Shown in pieces: positions 1 through 13,092 of a stretch of 64,000 nucleotides of DNA. Positions within the stretch are counted from its first letter, which is position 1, and each line of letters opens with the position of its first letter. A model generated the notes under the pieces. That model was given only the letters and a program-made list of their open reading frames with translations, ran no database searches and was not told the origin of the DNA. Origin of the DNA: Mesorhizobium sp. Root102 (GTDB taxonomy: Bacteria; Pseudomonadota; Alphaproteobacteria; Rhizobiales; Rhizobiaceae); NCBI RefSeq assembly GCF_001425625.1, contig NZ_LMCP01000045.1, forward strand, positions 193,263 through 257,262, in the 5' to 3' direction. Both the position numbers and the translations under genes were made by a program.

Positions 1-28
1 GCAATGATACTTTCCCATGGAGGTTCCA

Positions 29-1045
29 GTGAGCGATATAATGAAGGCGGTCCGGCTACACGTATTCGGCGGTCCCGAGGTGCTGCGCTATGAAGATGCG
101 CCGAAACCTGAGCTAGATTCGGGCGAGGTGCTCGTCCGCGTTCACGCCATCGGTATCAATCCTCCCGACTGGTACCTGCGCGACGGGTACAAGATGCTTC
201 CTCCCGAGTGGCAACCGCAGGTGTCCTTTCCCATCATTCCGGGAACGGACATATCGGGGGTTGTCGTAGCGGTCGCCAAGGATGTCGAGATCTTCTCCGT
301 CGGAGACGAAGTATACTCGATGGTTCGCTTCCCCGTGGGCCTTGCGGGGGGCAGCAAGGCTTATGCCGAGTATGTCAGCGTGCCGGCGTTGGAACTTGCG
401 CTCAAGCCGGCCGGCATTGATCATGTGCATGCCGCCGGAGCGCCGATGTCGCTGCTCACCGCGTGGCAGTTCCTGATCGAGTTGGGGCACAATGAACCGA
501 ACCCGCTTCAGCCCAACCAGCATGAGCCGGTGCCACTCAAGGGGAAGACCGTCCTGGTAAACGGCGCCGCAGGCGGTGTGGGGCACTTCGCCGTGCAGAT
601 AGCGAAACTGAAAGGTGCGCACGTCATCGCCGTGGCATCGGGCAAACATGAGTCGCTGCTACGCGATCTCGGCGCCGACGAGTTCATCGACTACACCAAA
701 ACGCCGCCCGAGGACGCGGCCCATGACATCGACCTTGTCGTCGATGCCCTTGGCGGACCGAGCACCGGGCGTTTCCTGCGCACGCTTAAGCGCGGCGGTG
801 CATTGTTCCCAGTGTTCCCCCTGGGCTTCTCCGGTGCGGAGGAGGCCGAGAAGCTGGGCGTCACGGTTTCGGCCACCCAGGTCCGTTCGAGCGGGGCTCA
901 GTTGAGGGAAGTCGCCCGCTTCCTCGATGACGGGACGATCCGCGTCGTCCTGGACAGCGTCTATCCGCTTGCCGACGCTTGCAAGGCCCACGCGCGGGCA
1001 GCCCAAGGGCACATTCAAGGCAAGATCGTGCTCAACGTGGATTGA
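29..1045 (+). CDS. Zinc-free MDR-family NADP-dependent oxidoreductase (quinone oxidoreductase type)
   Basis: Medium-chain dehydrogenase/reductase, probably a cytosolic NAD(P)H-dependent quinone or enone reductase. The N-terminal GroES-like half carries the family signature GINPPDWYLRDGY, and the Rossmann half has the nucleotide loop NGAAGGVGHFAVQIAK. Only one cysteine is present, so neither the structural nor the catalytic zinc site of alcohol dehydrogenases exists, which fits the quinone oxidoreductase branch. Length (about 338 aa) is usual for the family. In-frame starts are ATG at 17, GTG at 29 and ATG at 41; the GTG is preferred because GGAGG lies five bases upstream of it. Substrate cannot be inferred; the upstream neighbour is outside the window. 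Confidence 0.85.
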   Translation: MSDIMKAVRLHVFGGPEVLRYEDAPKPELDSGEVLVRVHAIGINPPDWYLRDGYKMLPPEWQPQVSFPIIPGTDISGVVVAVAKDVEIFSVGDEVYSMVRFPVGLAGGSKAYAEYVSVPALELALKPAGIDHVHAAGAPMSLLTAWQFLIELGHNEPNPLQPNQHEPVPLKGKTVLVNGAAGGVGHFAVQIAKLKGAHVIAVASGKHESLLRDLGADEFIDYTKTPPEDAAHDIDLVVDALGGPSTGRFLRTLKRGGALFPVFPLGFSGAEEAEKLGVTVSATQVRSSGAQLREVARFLDDGTIRVVLDSVYPLADACKAHARAAQGHIQGKIVLNVD

Positions 1046-1119
1046 AGGCCGAAGCTTGAAGGATCGTCCTTTCGCTGGCGCCTCGTCGCGAAAGTGAAAG
1101 CTATGGAAGAAGCAGCTTG

Positions 1120-1542
1120 ATGACCACGGACGCAAAGATCTGCCACGGAACGAAGGCTTGGTTTGAGATGGTGGGGACGTTGATGAGCGAAGTGGCTTCG
1201 CAGTCCGGACTTTCGCCAGAACTCAATCTTTCGCTGGTTGAGCGCTACACTGACGGAGTCGAACTGTCCGAAGGCCTTGTCCAAGGCCTTCGCTTCGACA
1301 TCCTCAGGGGCAAGCCGTCGTTCAGGGTTGGGGCGCGGCGGGACGAGTGGGCGGACGTGATGATCGAGATAACGGCCGCGGCAGCGCGGAAGTTGAACAG
1401 ACTACGCAGCGCCGATCCGAACTATACCGCCGCGCTCGAAGGCTTTTTGAGCACGGGTGAGATGCGGGTGCAGGGCGACCCTTCGCGCATGGGTGGCTGG
1501 CTGAACGCGGTACACGATCGGATCGTGAATCGTACAATTTAG
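1120..1542 (+). CDS. Small SCP2-like sterol/lipid-carrier domain protein
   Basis: A 140-aa soluble protein without signal peptide. The order of a hydrophobic strand, a short G-containing turn (LRGKPSFRVGARRDEWADV) and a C-terminal helix with an LSTGEMRVQGD stretch resembles the SCP2 sterol-transfer fold, where a glycine-rich strand precedes the last helix. This is a family-level resemblance only; the lipid ligand is unknown. ATG at 1120 is preferred over an adjacent TTG at 1117. It stands alone, 75 bp after the oxidoreductase and before a 360-bp gap ahead of aspS. Confidence 0.5.
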   Translation: MTTDAKICHGTKAWFEMVGTLMSEVASQSGLSPELNLSLVERYTDGVELSEGLVQGLRFDILRGKPSFRVGARRDEWADVMIEITAAAARKLNRLRSADPNYTAALEGFLSTGEMRVQGDPSRMGGWLNAVHDRIVNRTI

Positions 1543-1904
1543 CGCGCGAGATGGGGACGGAACTTCTGCCTGAACTGCTGATCGCGGATGATCCTCACCA
1601 GGAAGACTGGAGGGAGTAGAGGAGAGCAACGTGGAGGCGTGCTCCCTTTGCAATCTTGTTCTCGGAAGGCGACCGTCTTGCAATGATCACTTTGATCCAG
1701 GCACTGGCGCTGAACGACGGTCGCTTTCGGATTACCTCTCAGCCGTGCGGAACGCCGACTGGGGGTCGAAATCCGAAGTTCAAACTGAGATGCCGCCCAA
1801 GACCGCTTGCCTTGACAAAGGCGGCCTCTCATGCGCTTTTCGCGCAAATTTCGAGCCGGCCCGTCGGCCCCGTAACCCAGCACCCCGGACTTTTACCAAT
1901 GACA
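1543..1904. other. Gene-free stretch upstream of aspS
   Basis: About 360 bp with no convincing gene. Open frames here are overlapping extensions or shadows of aspS. A TTGACA hexamer at 1812-1817 could be the -35 part of the aspS promoter, but no clear -10 partner is seen, so no promoter is called. No RNA structure or repeat was recognised. Confidence 0.4.
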
Positions 1905-3695
<1,791 letters not shown>

Positions 3696-3757
3696 TCGCG
3701 CTTCGGCGACGCTTTAAAGAACCGCCCGAACCGATTCTTTCGATTCGATAATCCCAC

Positions 3758-3790
3758 GAAAAAGCCCGGCATCGCTGCCGGGCTTTTTCG
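3758..3790. terminator. Bidirectional rho-independent terminator between aspS and the convergent gene
   Basis: GAAAAAGCCCGGC, a short ATCGCT loop, then GCCGGGCTTTTTC forms a perfect GC-rich stem flanked by A- and T-runs. It lies 60 bp after aspS and 20 bp before the end of the convergent gene, so it can terminate both. Confidence 0.9.
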
Positions 3791-3809
3791 CATGTTGAGG
3801 TCGCTTCGA

Positions 3810-5000
3810 TCAGTCTTCGTTGGCCTTGACGGCGACGCCGAGCGTCTTAGGCAGGTCGAGCGGGTTGGACATGGCGCCCGCCATGATCAGCGCGAACGGC
3901 ACCGATGCCGGCGGCTCGGCCGAGACTTCGAGGCTCTTCGGATCGTCGAGATACTTGCTGACCGCGGCCGTCACCTGTGCCGTCAGCTCGGGATTGTTGA
4001 GCTGCGCCATGCCGAACGGCACGATTGCCTTGGCCTGGTTGGCGATGTCCTTGCCGGACATGCCTTGCTGCTTGCCGACATAGTCCAGCACCTTGTTGGT
4101 CAGCGAATCGTCGTCGAAGCGGATCGAGGCACTGTTGAACGAAAGCTGCTGCAACAGGCCGAGCATCGCCATGCCTTGTGCCGAATTGTCGGCGCCTTCA
4201 GGCTGTGCCGCCATCTTCTTCTGCATTTCCTGCAGCGACTTGATGAAGTCCATCGTGTAGCCACCAAGATCGAAGGTCATGCCAAGCGTGCCGGCATTTT
4301 CGACGGAGATGTCGTATTTCGACAGTTCCATCTTGCCGTCCGTGGGCTGCCACGTGCCGGCCATCTCGAGATTGCCCGCGATGTTCTGGTAGCCAAGCGC
4401 GTTGATGACTTCCTTGGACTTGGGATCGTCGACCAGCGTCAGGTCGGCGTTGAACTTTTCCGTGGTGGCGGTGAATTCCATCGCCTTGCCGTCCGCCGGC
4501 GGCGTGATCTCGATGGCAAGCCCGTCCATCGAGAAGGCGGTCTTGTCGGCAACCTTGACGGTCATGTTCGAGAGTTCGGCGGACTTGTACATCATCAGCG
4601 AGCCCAGCGGGCCGGTGGCACCGTCGGCCGGAACGGTCATGTCATGAATGACGAAGGGGCTGAGATCGAGAGTGACGCCGTCCTTGCTGTGCGCGAAGGC
4701 AGCCGTCGAGACGGTGGCGATGTCATAGCCGCCATTTGCCTCGGTGACGCCTTCGAGCTTGACGTCGCCGATGGTGAGCGCTTCCTTTTCCGCCGCCGGT
4801 TTGATGGCAACCCCCTGCAGCACCATGTTGGTGTTGTCACCGGTCACGCCGGTCCAGGTGATGTCGACGCCCTGGGCGGCAAGCGCTGCCTTCAGCCGGT
4901 CGGCAACCGCCGCATCCTGGGCGAGAGCGGCATTCAGCGGCAGCGTGAGCAGGAAGGTCGAAAAGGCGAATTTCTGGAGAGTTGAACGTTTGATTGTCAT
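3810..5000 (-). CDS. Conserved hypothetical periplasmic protein
   Basis: A 396-aa protein of unknown function. Residues 1-28 form a Sec signal peptide (basic start, hydrophobic core, ALAQ cleavage site), so the mature protein is periplasmic or membrane associated. The rest is rich in alternating hydrophobic strands with repeated xxLxxVxV patterns and no cysteine, which suggests an extended beta structure such as is seen in AsmA-like or LPS-associated periplasmic proteins; I cannot assign it to a family. It is a single-gene unit convergent with aspS and divergent from parC. Confidence 0.7.
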   Translation of the reverse strand: MTIKRSTLQKFAFSTFLLTLPLNAALAQDAAVADRLKAALAAQGVDITWTGVTGDNTNMVLQGVAIKPAAEKEALTIGDVKLEGVTEANGGYDIATVSTAAFAHSKDGVTLDLSPFVIHDMTVPADGATGPLGSLMMYKSAELSNMTVKVADKTAFSMDGLAIEITPPADGKAMEFTATTEKFNADLTLVDDPKSKEVINALGYQNIAGNLEMAGTWQPTDGKMELSKYDISVENAGTLGMTFDLGGYTMDFIKSLQEMQKKMAAQPEGADNSAQGMAMLGLLQQLSFNSASIRFDDDSLTNKVLDYVGKQQGMSGKDIANQAKAIVPFGMAQLNNPELTAQVTAAVSKYLDDPKSLEVSAEPPASVPFALIMAGAMSNPLDLPKTLGVAVKANED

Positions 5001-5327
5001 CGCAAGGTCCCTGAGAGTGTCCTGAAATTATTTTTCAATTCTATGCGCCATCACCATTCCGTGACGAACTGGACGGGAAAAAGGCGTGTCCCGGCACAAT
5101 GGTCAAAAATCTCGGTGAAAGGCAAACTCGATCCCACCGTCTTTGCGCAAACCGGTGACTTTGTCATGAAGAGCCGGTGGCCTGATATCATCGCGCTTGG
5201 CCATAGAACCCGCATGTAACAGGCTGATGTTGGTCGACATCGTCAAGCGCATGGTTTCATGTTGCACAAGCGCCGGTATATCGGCCTGCCTCTTGCCGCG
5301 AATCACCCGCTCGGCTAGTCCCAGCCC
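5001..5327. other. Divergent intergenic region between the periplasmic protein and parC
   Basis: About 330 bp that must hold the promoters of both flanking genes. An in-frame TAG lies 15 bases before the parC ATG, which fixes 5328 as the earliest start. No gene, RNA or repeat recognised. Confidence 0.4.
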
Positions 5328-7580
<2,253 letters not shown>

Positions 7581-7588
7581 CGCTGCTA

Positions 7589-7725
7589 ATCTCCCCCCTA
7601 AAGGGAGGAGATGGTCGCCGCGCATGAAGCGCTAGCCTCCTCTTCTGTTTGCGACAGGGCTGGCGTCAGGTCGTCCCGACCCCCTCTGCCGCCTTTGGCG
7701 ACGTCTCCCCCTCGAGGGGGGAGAT
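7589..7725. repeat. Rhizobial-type intergenic mosaic repeat
   Basis: The gap between parC and the AI-2E-family gene is mostly one element bounded by inverted ends: ATCTCCCCCCTAAAGG at the left and CCCTCGAGGGGGGAGAT at the right, with an internal GCCGCCTTTGGCGAC segment. I recognise this as the type of dispersed palindromic repeat found between genes in Mesorhizobium and related rhizobia. A shorter copy of the end palindrome occurs at 23412-23436. Confidence 0.6.
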
Positions 7726-7816
7726 CAACAGCTCCACCCAATCATTTGGACTATCGTCACGATTGCTGCACTATATCAGTGCATAAGCTGGAGGGGTATT
7801 TGGGAGAGGCAGGCGT

Positions 7817-9031
7817 TTGAAGGAATCCAGAATCCAGAAACCGGAACGGCAGCAGCGCCTGTTCGGCCTGTCGACGCCGCTGCGGGCGGCCGTCATTCCG
7901 CCGCTGTCGGCGGCGCGCTGGCTGCTGGTTCTGATCGTCGCCGCCGGCGTCTATTTCTTCCATGGCTTCCTGTTTCCGGTGCTGGCAGCGCTCGTCATCG
8001 CCTTCGCCAGCTGGCCGCTCTACCGGCGCCTGCTTGTTGCAGTCAGCGGCAACCGCACCATCGCCGCGACCTTTGCCATCCTTTTCATCCTCGCCTTCCT
8101 GGTGATACCGATCGCGCTCGCCGGCACCTATGCGATCAACGAGGTCCGCGAATGGGTCGCCTGGGCGATCGAGACCAACCGGCACGGTGCCGTGACACCG
8201 CACTGGATCGCCACCATGCCTGTCGTGGGCGAGTGGCTGAACGAACAGTGGACGACCAATTTTGGCCATCCCGGCGGCATCGGTGAACTGATCCAGCTGG
8301 TCAGCGGCGCCAACATCGGCAGCATCTATCGCGGCGTCCTGGCCGCCGGCGGCAGTGCTTTCGGCCTGCTCCTGACGCTGCTGTTCATGATGATCGCGCT
8401 GTTCTTCGCTTATCGCGACGGCGAGCACTTTGCCGGCCAGGTGGACCGCCTTGGCGAACGCATCCTGCCGACCAGATGGGAACGGATCTCGCGCGTCGTT
8501 CCGGCGACAATCTCTTCGACCGTCACCGGCATGACCGTCATCGCCATCGGCGAGGGGCTGGTGCTGGGCATTGCCTATTGGCTGGCCGGCGTGCCGTCGC
8601 CAGTCACGCTTGGCGCCCTGACCGGCGTCATGGCGCTGATCCCCGGTGGTGCACCACTGTCCTTCACCCTAGTCTCGATCTACCTCGCCGCCAGCGGGTC
8701 GCCGATGGCCGGGCTGGCGCTGTTCCTCTGGGGCGCGGTCGAGCTGTTCATCGTCGACAAGACACTGCGCCCGAAACTGGTCGGCGGGCCGATAAAACTG
8801 CCCTTCCTGCCGACCTTTTTCGGCCTGATCGGCGGCGTCAAGACCATGGGGTTTCTTGGCCTGTTCATCGGCCCGGTGCTGATGGCCCTGCTGGTCGCGA
8901 TCTGGCGCGAATGGCTGCGCGAGGTGGAGCTAGCCGATGAAATCGCCCCGGGCTCGCCAGCCGAAATCGAAGCCGGTCCACAAATCGAAGTCCTGCCGGA
9001 ACCTGACGTGGCGAAGAAGGCCAGCGCCTGA
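7817..9031 (+). CDS. AI-2E family transporter (PerM/YdiK-like permease)
   Basis: A 404-aa polytopic inner-membrane protein of the AI-2E family (formerly UPF0118). About eight hydrophobic segments are visible: two near residues 35-80, one near 85-110, a long cytosolic/periplasmic stretch, then a cluster at 180-210 and the conserved C-terminal block with GALTGVMALIPGGAPL and an IGPVLMALL ending. The transported substrate is uncertain across the family (AI-2, ions or others). The start is TTG at 7817, preceded by GGGAGAGGCAGG; no better ATG is available upstream. Confidence 0.85.
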   Translation: MKESRIQKPERQQRLFGLSTPLRAAVIPPLSAARWLLVLIVAAGVYFFHGFLFPVLAALVIAFASWPLYRRLLVAVSGNRTIAATFAILFILAFLVIPIALAGTYAINEVREWVAWAIETNRHGAVTPHWIATMPVVGEWLNEQWTTNFGHPGGIGELIQLVSGANIGSIYRGVLAAGGSAFGLLLTLLFMMIALFFAYRDGEHFAGQVDRLGERILPTRWERISRVVPATISSTVTGMTVIAIGEGLVLGIAYWLAGVPSPVTLGALTGVMALIPGGAPLSFTLVSIYLAASGSPMAGLALFLWGAVELFIVDKTLRPKLVGGPIKLPFLPTFFGLIGGVKTMGFLGLFIGPVLMALLVAIWREWLREVELADEIAPGSPAEIEAGPQIEVLPEPDVAKKASA

Positions 9032-9049
9032 TCTCGAAAGCCGCCTGCG

Positions 9050-9946
9050 CTATACTGGATGATGCACCGCAAGGTCGCTACGCCGCTTGCGTCCGTCGTG
9101 CAGTTGCCAGAGCGAATGCGCGATCAGCGTGACGACCAGGATCGCACCGCCGATCATGCTGTTGCGGGTCGGTGTCTCCGCGAAGATCATCCACACCCAG
9201 ACCGGCGCCAGCACTGTTTCGAGCAGGTAGAACATCGCCACTTCCGGTCCTGAGATGTATTTCGGCCCGTTGGCGAGGCAGAAGAACGCGATCGGCATTA
9301 TGACGGCGCCGTTGAGGATGATCCACCATGGCGCCTCCACCTGAAAGCCGGTCTTGGAGACCATGAACGCCGCCAGCCCGAAAGGCAGGATGACGCCGAC
9401 CAGCGCGGTAAAGCCCATGTCCTTGCCGCTGGCGCGTGAGATGGTGATGGCGCAAGCGATCAGGAAGGCCGAATACAATGCCATCAGGTCGCCGAACAGA
9501 TATCCGGTGCCGACGGAATCGCCGACGATGATGACGACGCCGACGATCATCATCGCCATTGCCGCAAGGGTCAGCGGCCGCGGCCGCTCCCTGAGGAACA
9601 CCCACGACAGCAGCGCGGCGAACATGGTGGTGAAGGCCAGGATGAAAACCAGGTTGGCGGTCGAGGTGTTGTAGACGCCGGTGATGAAAGCAATCGCGCC
9701 GAGTCCGTAGATTGCGGCAACGATCAGGCCCGACCAACCCGGGATGAGCTGCGGCGCATTTTTGCTGAACGAGCGCCAGACGGTCCACATGATCAGAGCC
9801 GCAGCCAAGGTGCAGCCAGTGCGCAGCAGCAAGATCGTCCACGCCTCGCCATGGGCGAGCCGGATCAGCGGGATGTCCACGGTCAGCGTCAGTCCGCCAA
9901 AAGCGGTGAGCAGAAGTCCTTTGGTATGAGTATCGTGAGATGACAT
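9050..9946 (-). CDS. EamA/DMT-family transporter
   Basis: Drug/metabolite-superfamily permease of 298 aa with ten predicted transmembrane helices arranged as two EamA repeats. The first repeat ends with WVFLRERPRPL and the second with VWMIFAETPT, the family's characteristic E-containing loop. Substrate unknown. The open frame continues 22 codons upstream, but MSSHDTHTKG at 9946 is the usual start region and leads directly into the first helix. Convergent with the AI-2E-family gene, with only 18 bp between the stops. Confidence 0.85.
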   Translation of the reverse strand: MSSHDTHTKGLLLTAFGGLTLTVDIPLIRLAHGEAWTILLLRTGCTLAAALIMWTVWRSFSKNAPQLIPGWSGLIVAAIYGLGAIAFITGVYNTSTANLVFILAFTTMFAALLSWVFLRERPRPLTLAAMAMMIVGVVIIVGDSVGTGYLFGDLMALYSAFLIACAITISRASGKDMGFTALVGVILPFGLAAFMVSKTGFQVEAPWWIILNGAVIMPIAFFCLANGPKYISGPEVAMFYLLETVLAPVWVWMIFAETPTRNSMIGGAILVVTLIAHSLWQLHDGRKRRSDLAVHHPV

Positions 9947-10075
9947 GCGGCGACTTTCGCAATGAATTCGGGAGAGGATGGCGGATCGGCGCAATCGCAC
10001 GCTCTCCGTCAACCAGCGGAAAGACCGGCATCATCTCAAGTGAAAATGTTTAGGCCCGGACTTGGGAAAGGATAA

Positions 10076-10840
10076 TTAGCGCGTGACCGCTTCGTTGGTG
10101 TAGCGCTCCCAGCCTTTCGGGCCGAGATGTTCCTGCGGCATGAAGCGCATCTTATAATTCATCTTGCGCGAGCCGTTGACCCAGTAGCCGAGGTAGACAT
10201 GGGGCAGGCCCATCGCCCTGGCGCGGGCGATGTGGTCGAGGATCATGAACGTGCCGAGCGACCGCTCTTCGAAATCGGGATTGAAGTAGGAATAGACCAT
10301 CGACAGGCCGTCGGCCATCTTGTCGGTGAGCGCCACCGCGATCAGCTCACCCTGTCCCTTGCCGGTGATGAAGGTGTCGGGTCCGCGCCGCCGATACTCG
10401 ATCACCTTGGTGTCGACATGGGTGTCCTCGACCATCATGGCATAGTCGAGCACCGTCATGTCGGACATGCCGCCACGGCGGTGGCGGGCATCGAGGTAGC
10501 TGCGGAACAGGGAATATTGTTCGGTCGAGGGCTCGGCGTTGTGCATGTGGCCGACGAGGTCGGAATTGTGCTGCAGCACGCGCTTCATGTTGCGGCTGGC
10601 GACGAATTCGTGGGCGAGGATGCGAACCGAAACGCAGGCGCGGCACGTCTCGCATGCCGGCCTGTAGGCGATGTTCTGCGAGCGCCGGAAGCCGCCTTGC
10701 GTCAACAGGTCGTTCATCTCCGCCGCCTTGTCGCCGACCAGATGCGTGAACACCTTGCGTTCGAACTGGCCGTCGAGATAGGGACACGGCGACGGCGCGG
10801 TCAGGAAGAATTGCGGCGACTGAGTCGGATGGTGCGTCAT
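10076..10840 (-). CDS. bpt: Aspartate/glutamate leucyltransferase
   Basis: Leucyl/arginyl-tRNA-protein transferase of the Bpt type (long annotated as Ate), which adds Leu to proteins exposing N-terminal Asp or Glu and so marks them for ClpAP/ClpS degradation. Signatures are FLTAPSPCPYL near the N-terminus, the four-cysteine neighbourhood ACETCRACVSVR, and the GNAT-like catalytic half with YSYFNPDFEERSLGTFM and YLGYWVNGSRKMNYK. The 254-aa length is normal for the bacterial family and shorter than eukaryotic Ate1. Monocistronic. Confidence 0.93.
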   Translation of the reverse strand: MTHHPTQSPQFFLTAPSPCPYLDGQFERKVFTHLVGDKAAEMNDLLTQGGFRRSQNIAYRPACETCRACVSVRILAHEFVASRNMKRVLQHNSDLVGHMHNAEPSTEQYSLFRSYLDARHRRGGMSDMTVLDYAMMVEDTHVDTKVIEYRRRGPDTFITGKGQGELIAVALTDKMADGLSMVYSYFNPDFEERSLGTFMILDHIARARAMGLPHVYLGYWVNGSRKMNYKMRFMPQEHLGPKGWERYTNEAVTR

Positions 10841-10980
10841 CGAGCCTTGGAAACACTCCTTCGAATCGCTCTACCTTTGGCTCGGACGGCGAAAAATTCA
10901 ACAGGATTGTGGAGGCGTGGTGGACTCGACGCCTTCATATTTGCGCTCAATCGGTCGCGACTGCTCTTCAGAGGGCCTTT

Positions 10981-11451
10981 TCAGCGGTCGGTACGGCTGA
11001 CGACCGTACCCAGCAAAAGGTCGTGCAAGGTGCGCTTGCGGTCGGAAAACAGCGTCACCAGCAGCACCAGCGGCGACAGGATGACGTTGCCCGCCCAGAA
11101 CAGCACCGAATGGACCACCGCGGTGAGACCGTCGATCGGCCTGCCGTCGAGTCGGTCGAGGCGGATGCCCATCATCTTCATGCCCGTGGTGGCTTGGTCG
11201 GTGCTGCCCAGCGTGTTCCAGATGTAGAGGATGGCGACGGCCGGCACCAGGACGCCGAACAGCATCCAGCCAAGGCCGAGGGTCAAAAGCCCGAGGAAGA
11301 ACACCAGAATGGCAAACGGAATGGTGAGCAGCGCGACGATGATGTAGTCGATCACGAAGGCCAGGATGCGCTTCGTGCGCACGCCGTCATAGGCCCTGAC
11401 ATCGTCAAGCCTGCTGGTGATGATTTCGCCGTCGAGAACGCGCGCGTTCAT
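10981..11451 (-). CDS. RDD-family integral membrane protein
   Basis: A 156-aa protein with the RDD signature: R/D residues before the first helix (VRTKRILAFVIDYIIVALL) and a DGRPIDGLTAV loop plus FSDRKRTLHDLLLGTVV near the end. Three to four transmembrane helices. Function of the family is not settled (ion or small-molecule transport proposed). ATG at 11451 is chosen over an upstream start because GAGGAAATGAC directly precedes it. Confidence 0.85.
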   Translation of the reverse strand: MNARVLDGEIITSRLDDVRAYDGVRTKRILAFVIDYIIVALLTIPFAILVFFLGLLTLGLGWMLFGVLVPAVAILYIWNTLGSTDQATTGMKMMGIRLDRLDGRPIDGLTAVVHSVLFWAGNVILSPLVLLVTLFSDRKRTLHDLLLGTVVSRTDR

Positions 11452-11658
11452 GTCATTTCCTCGTAACAGGGACCCTGCATAGGGTGCGGGCCGCTCAGCA
11501 ATGAAATGGTGAGGGCCTGCCGCGGAATCAAGATCGGGCTTTTTGCGGCGCACGAGTTCAAACAGCGTGAGATGCAATCTGAACCGGTTGAATTTGCGGC
11601 GCGGATCGCATTAGCTTGCTGCGGCGCACAAAGCGCTCGGGGGTAGGGGACGGGCAAG

Positions 11659-13047
11659 ATGGACTACGATATGCTGGTCATCGGCAGCGGCCCTTCCGGT
11701 CGCCGTGCCGCGGTGCAATCGGCCAAGCTCGGCAAATCGGTGCTGGTGGTCGACCGCGGCCGGCGTCTGGGCGGTGTCTCGGTGCATACCGGCACCATTC
11801 CATCGAAAACGCTGCGCGAAACCGTGCTCAACCTCTCGGGCTGGCGCGAGCGCGGCTTCTATGGACGCGGCTACCGGGTCAAGCAGGACATCTCGGTCGG
11901 CGATCTAGTCGAACGCCTGCACAAGACGCTCGACCACGAGGTCGAGGTGCTGCAGCACCAGTTCATGCGCAACACGGTCAAGAGCGCCCGCGCCGCGGTG
12001 AAATTTCTCGGTCCCAACAAGGTCAGCCTGACCACCGACACGGGCGACTACAGCGAGGTTGGTTTTGCCAATGCGCTGATCGCGGTCGGCACCAGGCCGC
12101 ACCGGCCGCGCGATGTGCCTTTCGACAAGACGCGCGTCTTCGACAGCGACGAGATGCTGGAGCTTGATCGCTTACCGCGTACGCTGACCGTGATCGGCGC
12201 CGGCGTCATCGGCGTCGAATATGCGACGATCTTTTCCGCGCTCGACGTGCCGGTAACCTTGGTCGAGCCGCGCAACTCCATCCTCGATTTCGTCGACCGC
12301 GAGATCGTCGACGATTTCATCCACCAGATGCGCGATCGCGGCATGACGATCCGGCTGGGCAGCGCGGTGAAGGAAATCCGCTCCAAGCCTGACGCCGCCG
12401 AAGTGGAACTGGCCGATGGCCGCACCATTCGCTCCGAGGTCGTGCTTTACGCCGCCGGCCGCACCGGAAATGTCGGCAGCCTGGGCCTGGATGTCGTCGG
12501 CATCGACGCCGACTCCAGAGGGCGTATCAAGGTCGATCCACAGTCCTTCCAGACCAGCGTGCCCAACATCTACGCCGCCGGCGACGTCATAGGCTTTCCG
12601 AGCCTGGCCTCGACTTCGATGGAGCAGGGCAGGGTGGCGGCCTGCCATGCTTTCGGTGTGCCGCTGCCGCCACCACCGGAGACCTTTCCCTACGGCATCT
12701 ACGCGGTGCCGGAAATTTCGACGGTCGGCCAGTCCGAGGAACAGGTGCGCGAGAGCGGTGCGGCCTATGAGGTCGGCGTGGCGCGTTTTCGCGAGACCTC
12801 GCGGGGCCACATCATGGGCGTCAACACCGGTTTCCTGAAGCTGTTGTTTTCGATCGAAACGCGCCGCTTGCTCGGCGCGCACATCGTCGGCGAGGGCGCC
12901 ACCGAGCTCATTCACATCGGCCAGGCGGTGATCAATCTTGGCGGCACCGTCGACTTCTTCGTCAACAACACCTTCAACTATCCGACGCTCGCCGAAGCCT
13001 ACAAGATCGCCGGCCTGGATGCCTGGAACAGGATGGGACGGGGATAG
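11659..13047 (+). CDS. sthA: Si-specific soluble NAD(P)+ transhydrogenase
   Basis: FAD-dependent enzyme of the pyridine nucleotide-disulfide oxidoreductase family that interconverts NADPH and NADH in the cytosol. The FAD-binding GSGPSGRRAA motif is at residues 9-18, the NAD(P) Rossmann motif is GAGVIGVEYA, and YAAGDVIGFPSLAS binds FAD. The redox-active CxxxxC of lipoamide dehydrogenase is absent: the equivalent segment reads GVSVHTGTIPSKTLRE, with GTIPSK typical of SthA. At 462 aa it matches the family. It starts downstream of the divergent RDD gene and is monocistronic. Confidence 0.93.
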   Translation: MDYDMLVIGSGPSGRRAAVQSAKLGKSVLVVDRGRRLGGVSVHTGTIPSKTLRETVLNLSGWRERGFYGRGYRVKQDISVGDLVERLHKTLDHEVEVLQHQFMRNTVKSARAAVKFLGPNKVSLTTDTGDYSEVGFANALIAVGTRPHRPRDVPFDKTRVFDSDEMLELDRLPRTLTVIGAGVIGVEYATIFSALDVPVTLVEPRNSILDFVDREIVDDFIHQMRDRGMTIRLGSAVKEIRSKPDAAEVELADGRTIRSEVVLYAAGRTGNVGSLGLDVVGIDADSRGRIKVDPQSFQTSVPNIYAAGDVIGFPSLASTSMEQGRVAACHAFGVPLPPPPETFPYGIYAVPEISTVGQSEEQVRESGAAYEVGVARFRETSRGHIMGVNTGFLKLLFSIETRRLLGAHIVGEGATELIHIGQAVINLGGTVDFFVNNTFNYPTLAEAYKIAGLDAWNRMGRG

Positions 13048-13092
13048 CCGGAGCTGCAGCTATGGAGGAGCAGGCCGAATATCGAAGGCCTG

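Noticed and set aside
3792..4985. 397-codon plus-strand frame opposite the periplasmic protein
   Set aside because: The minus-strand frame has a signal peptide and normal codon pattern; the plus frame is Arg/Gly-rich shadow.
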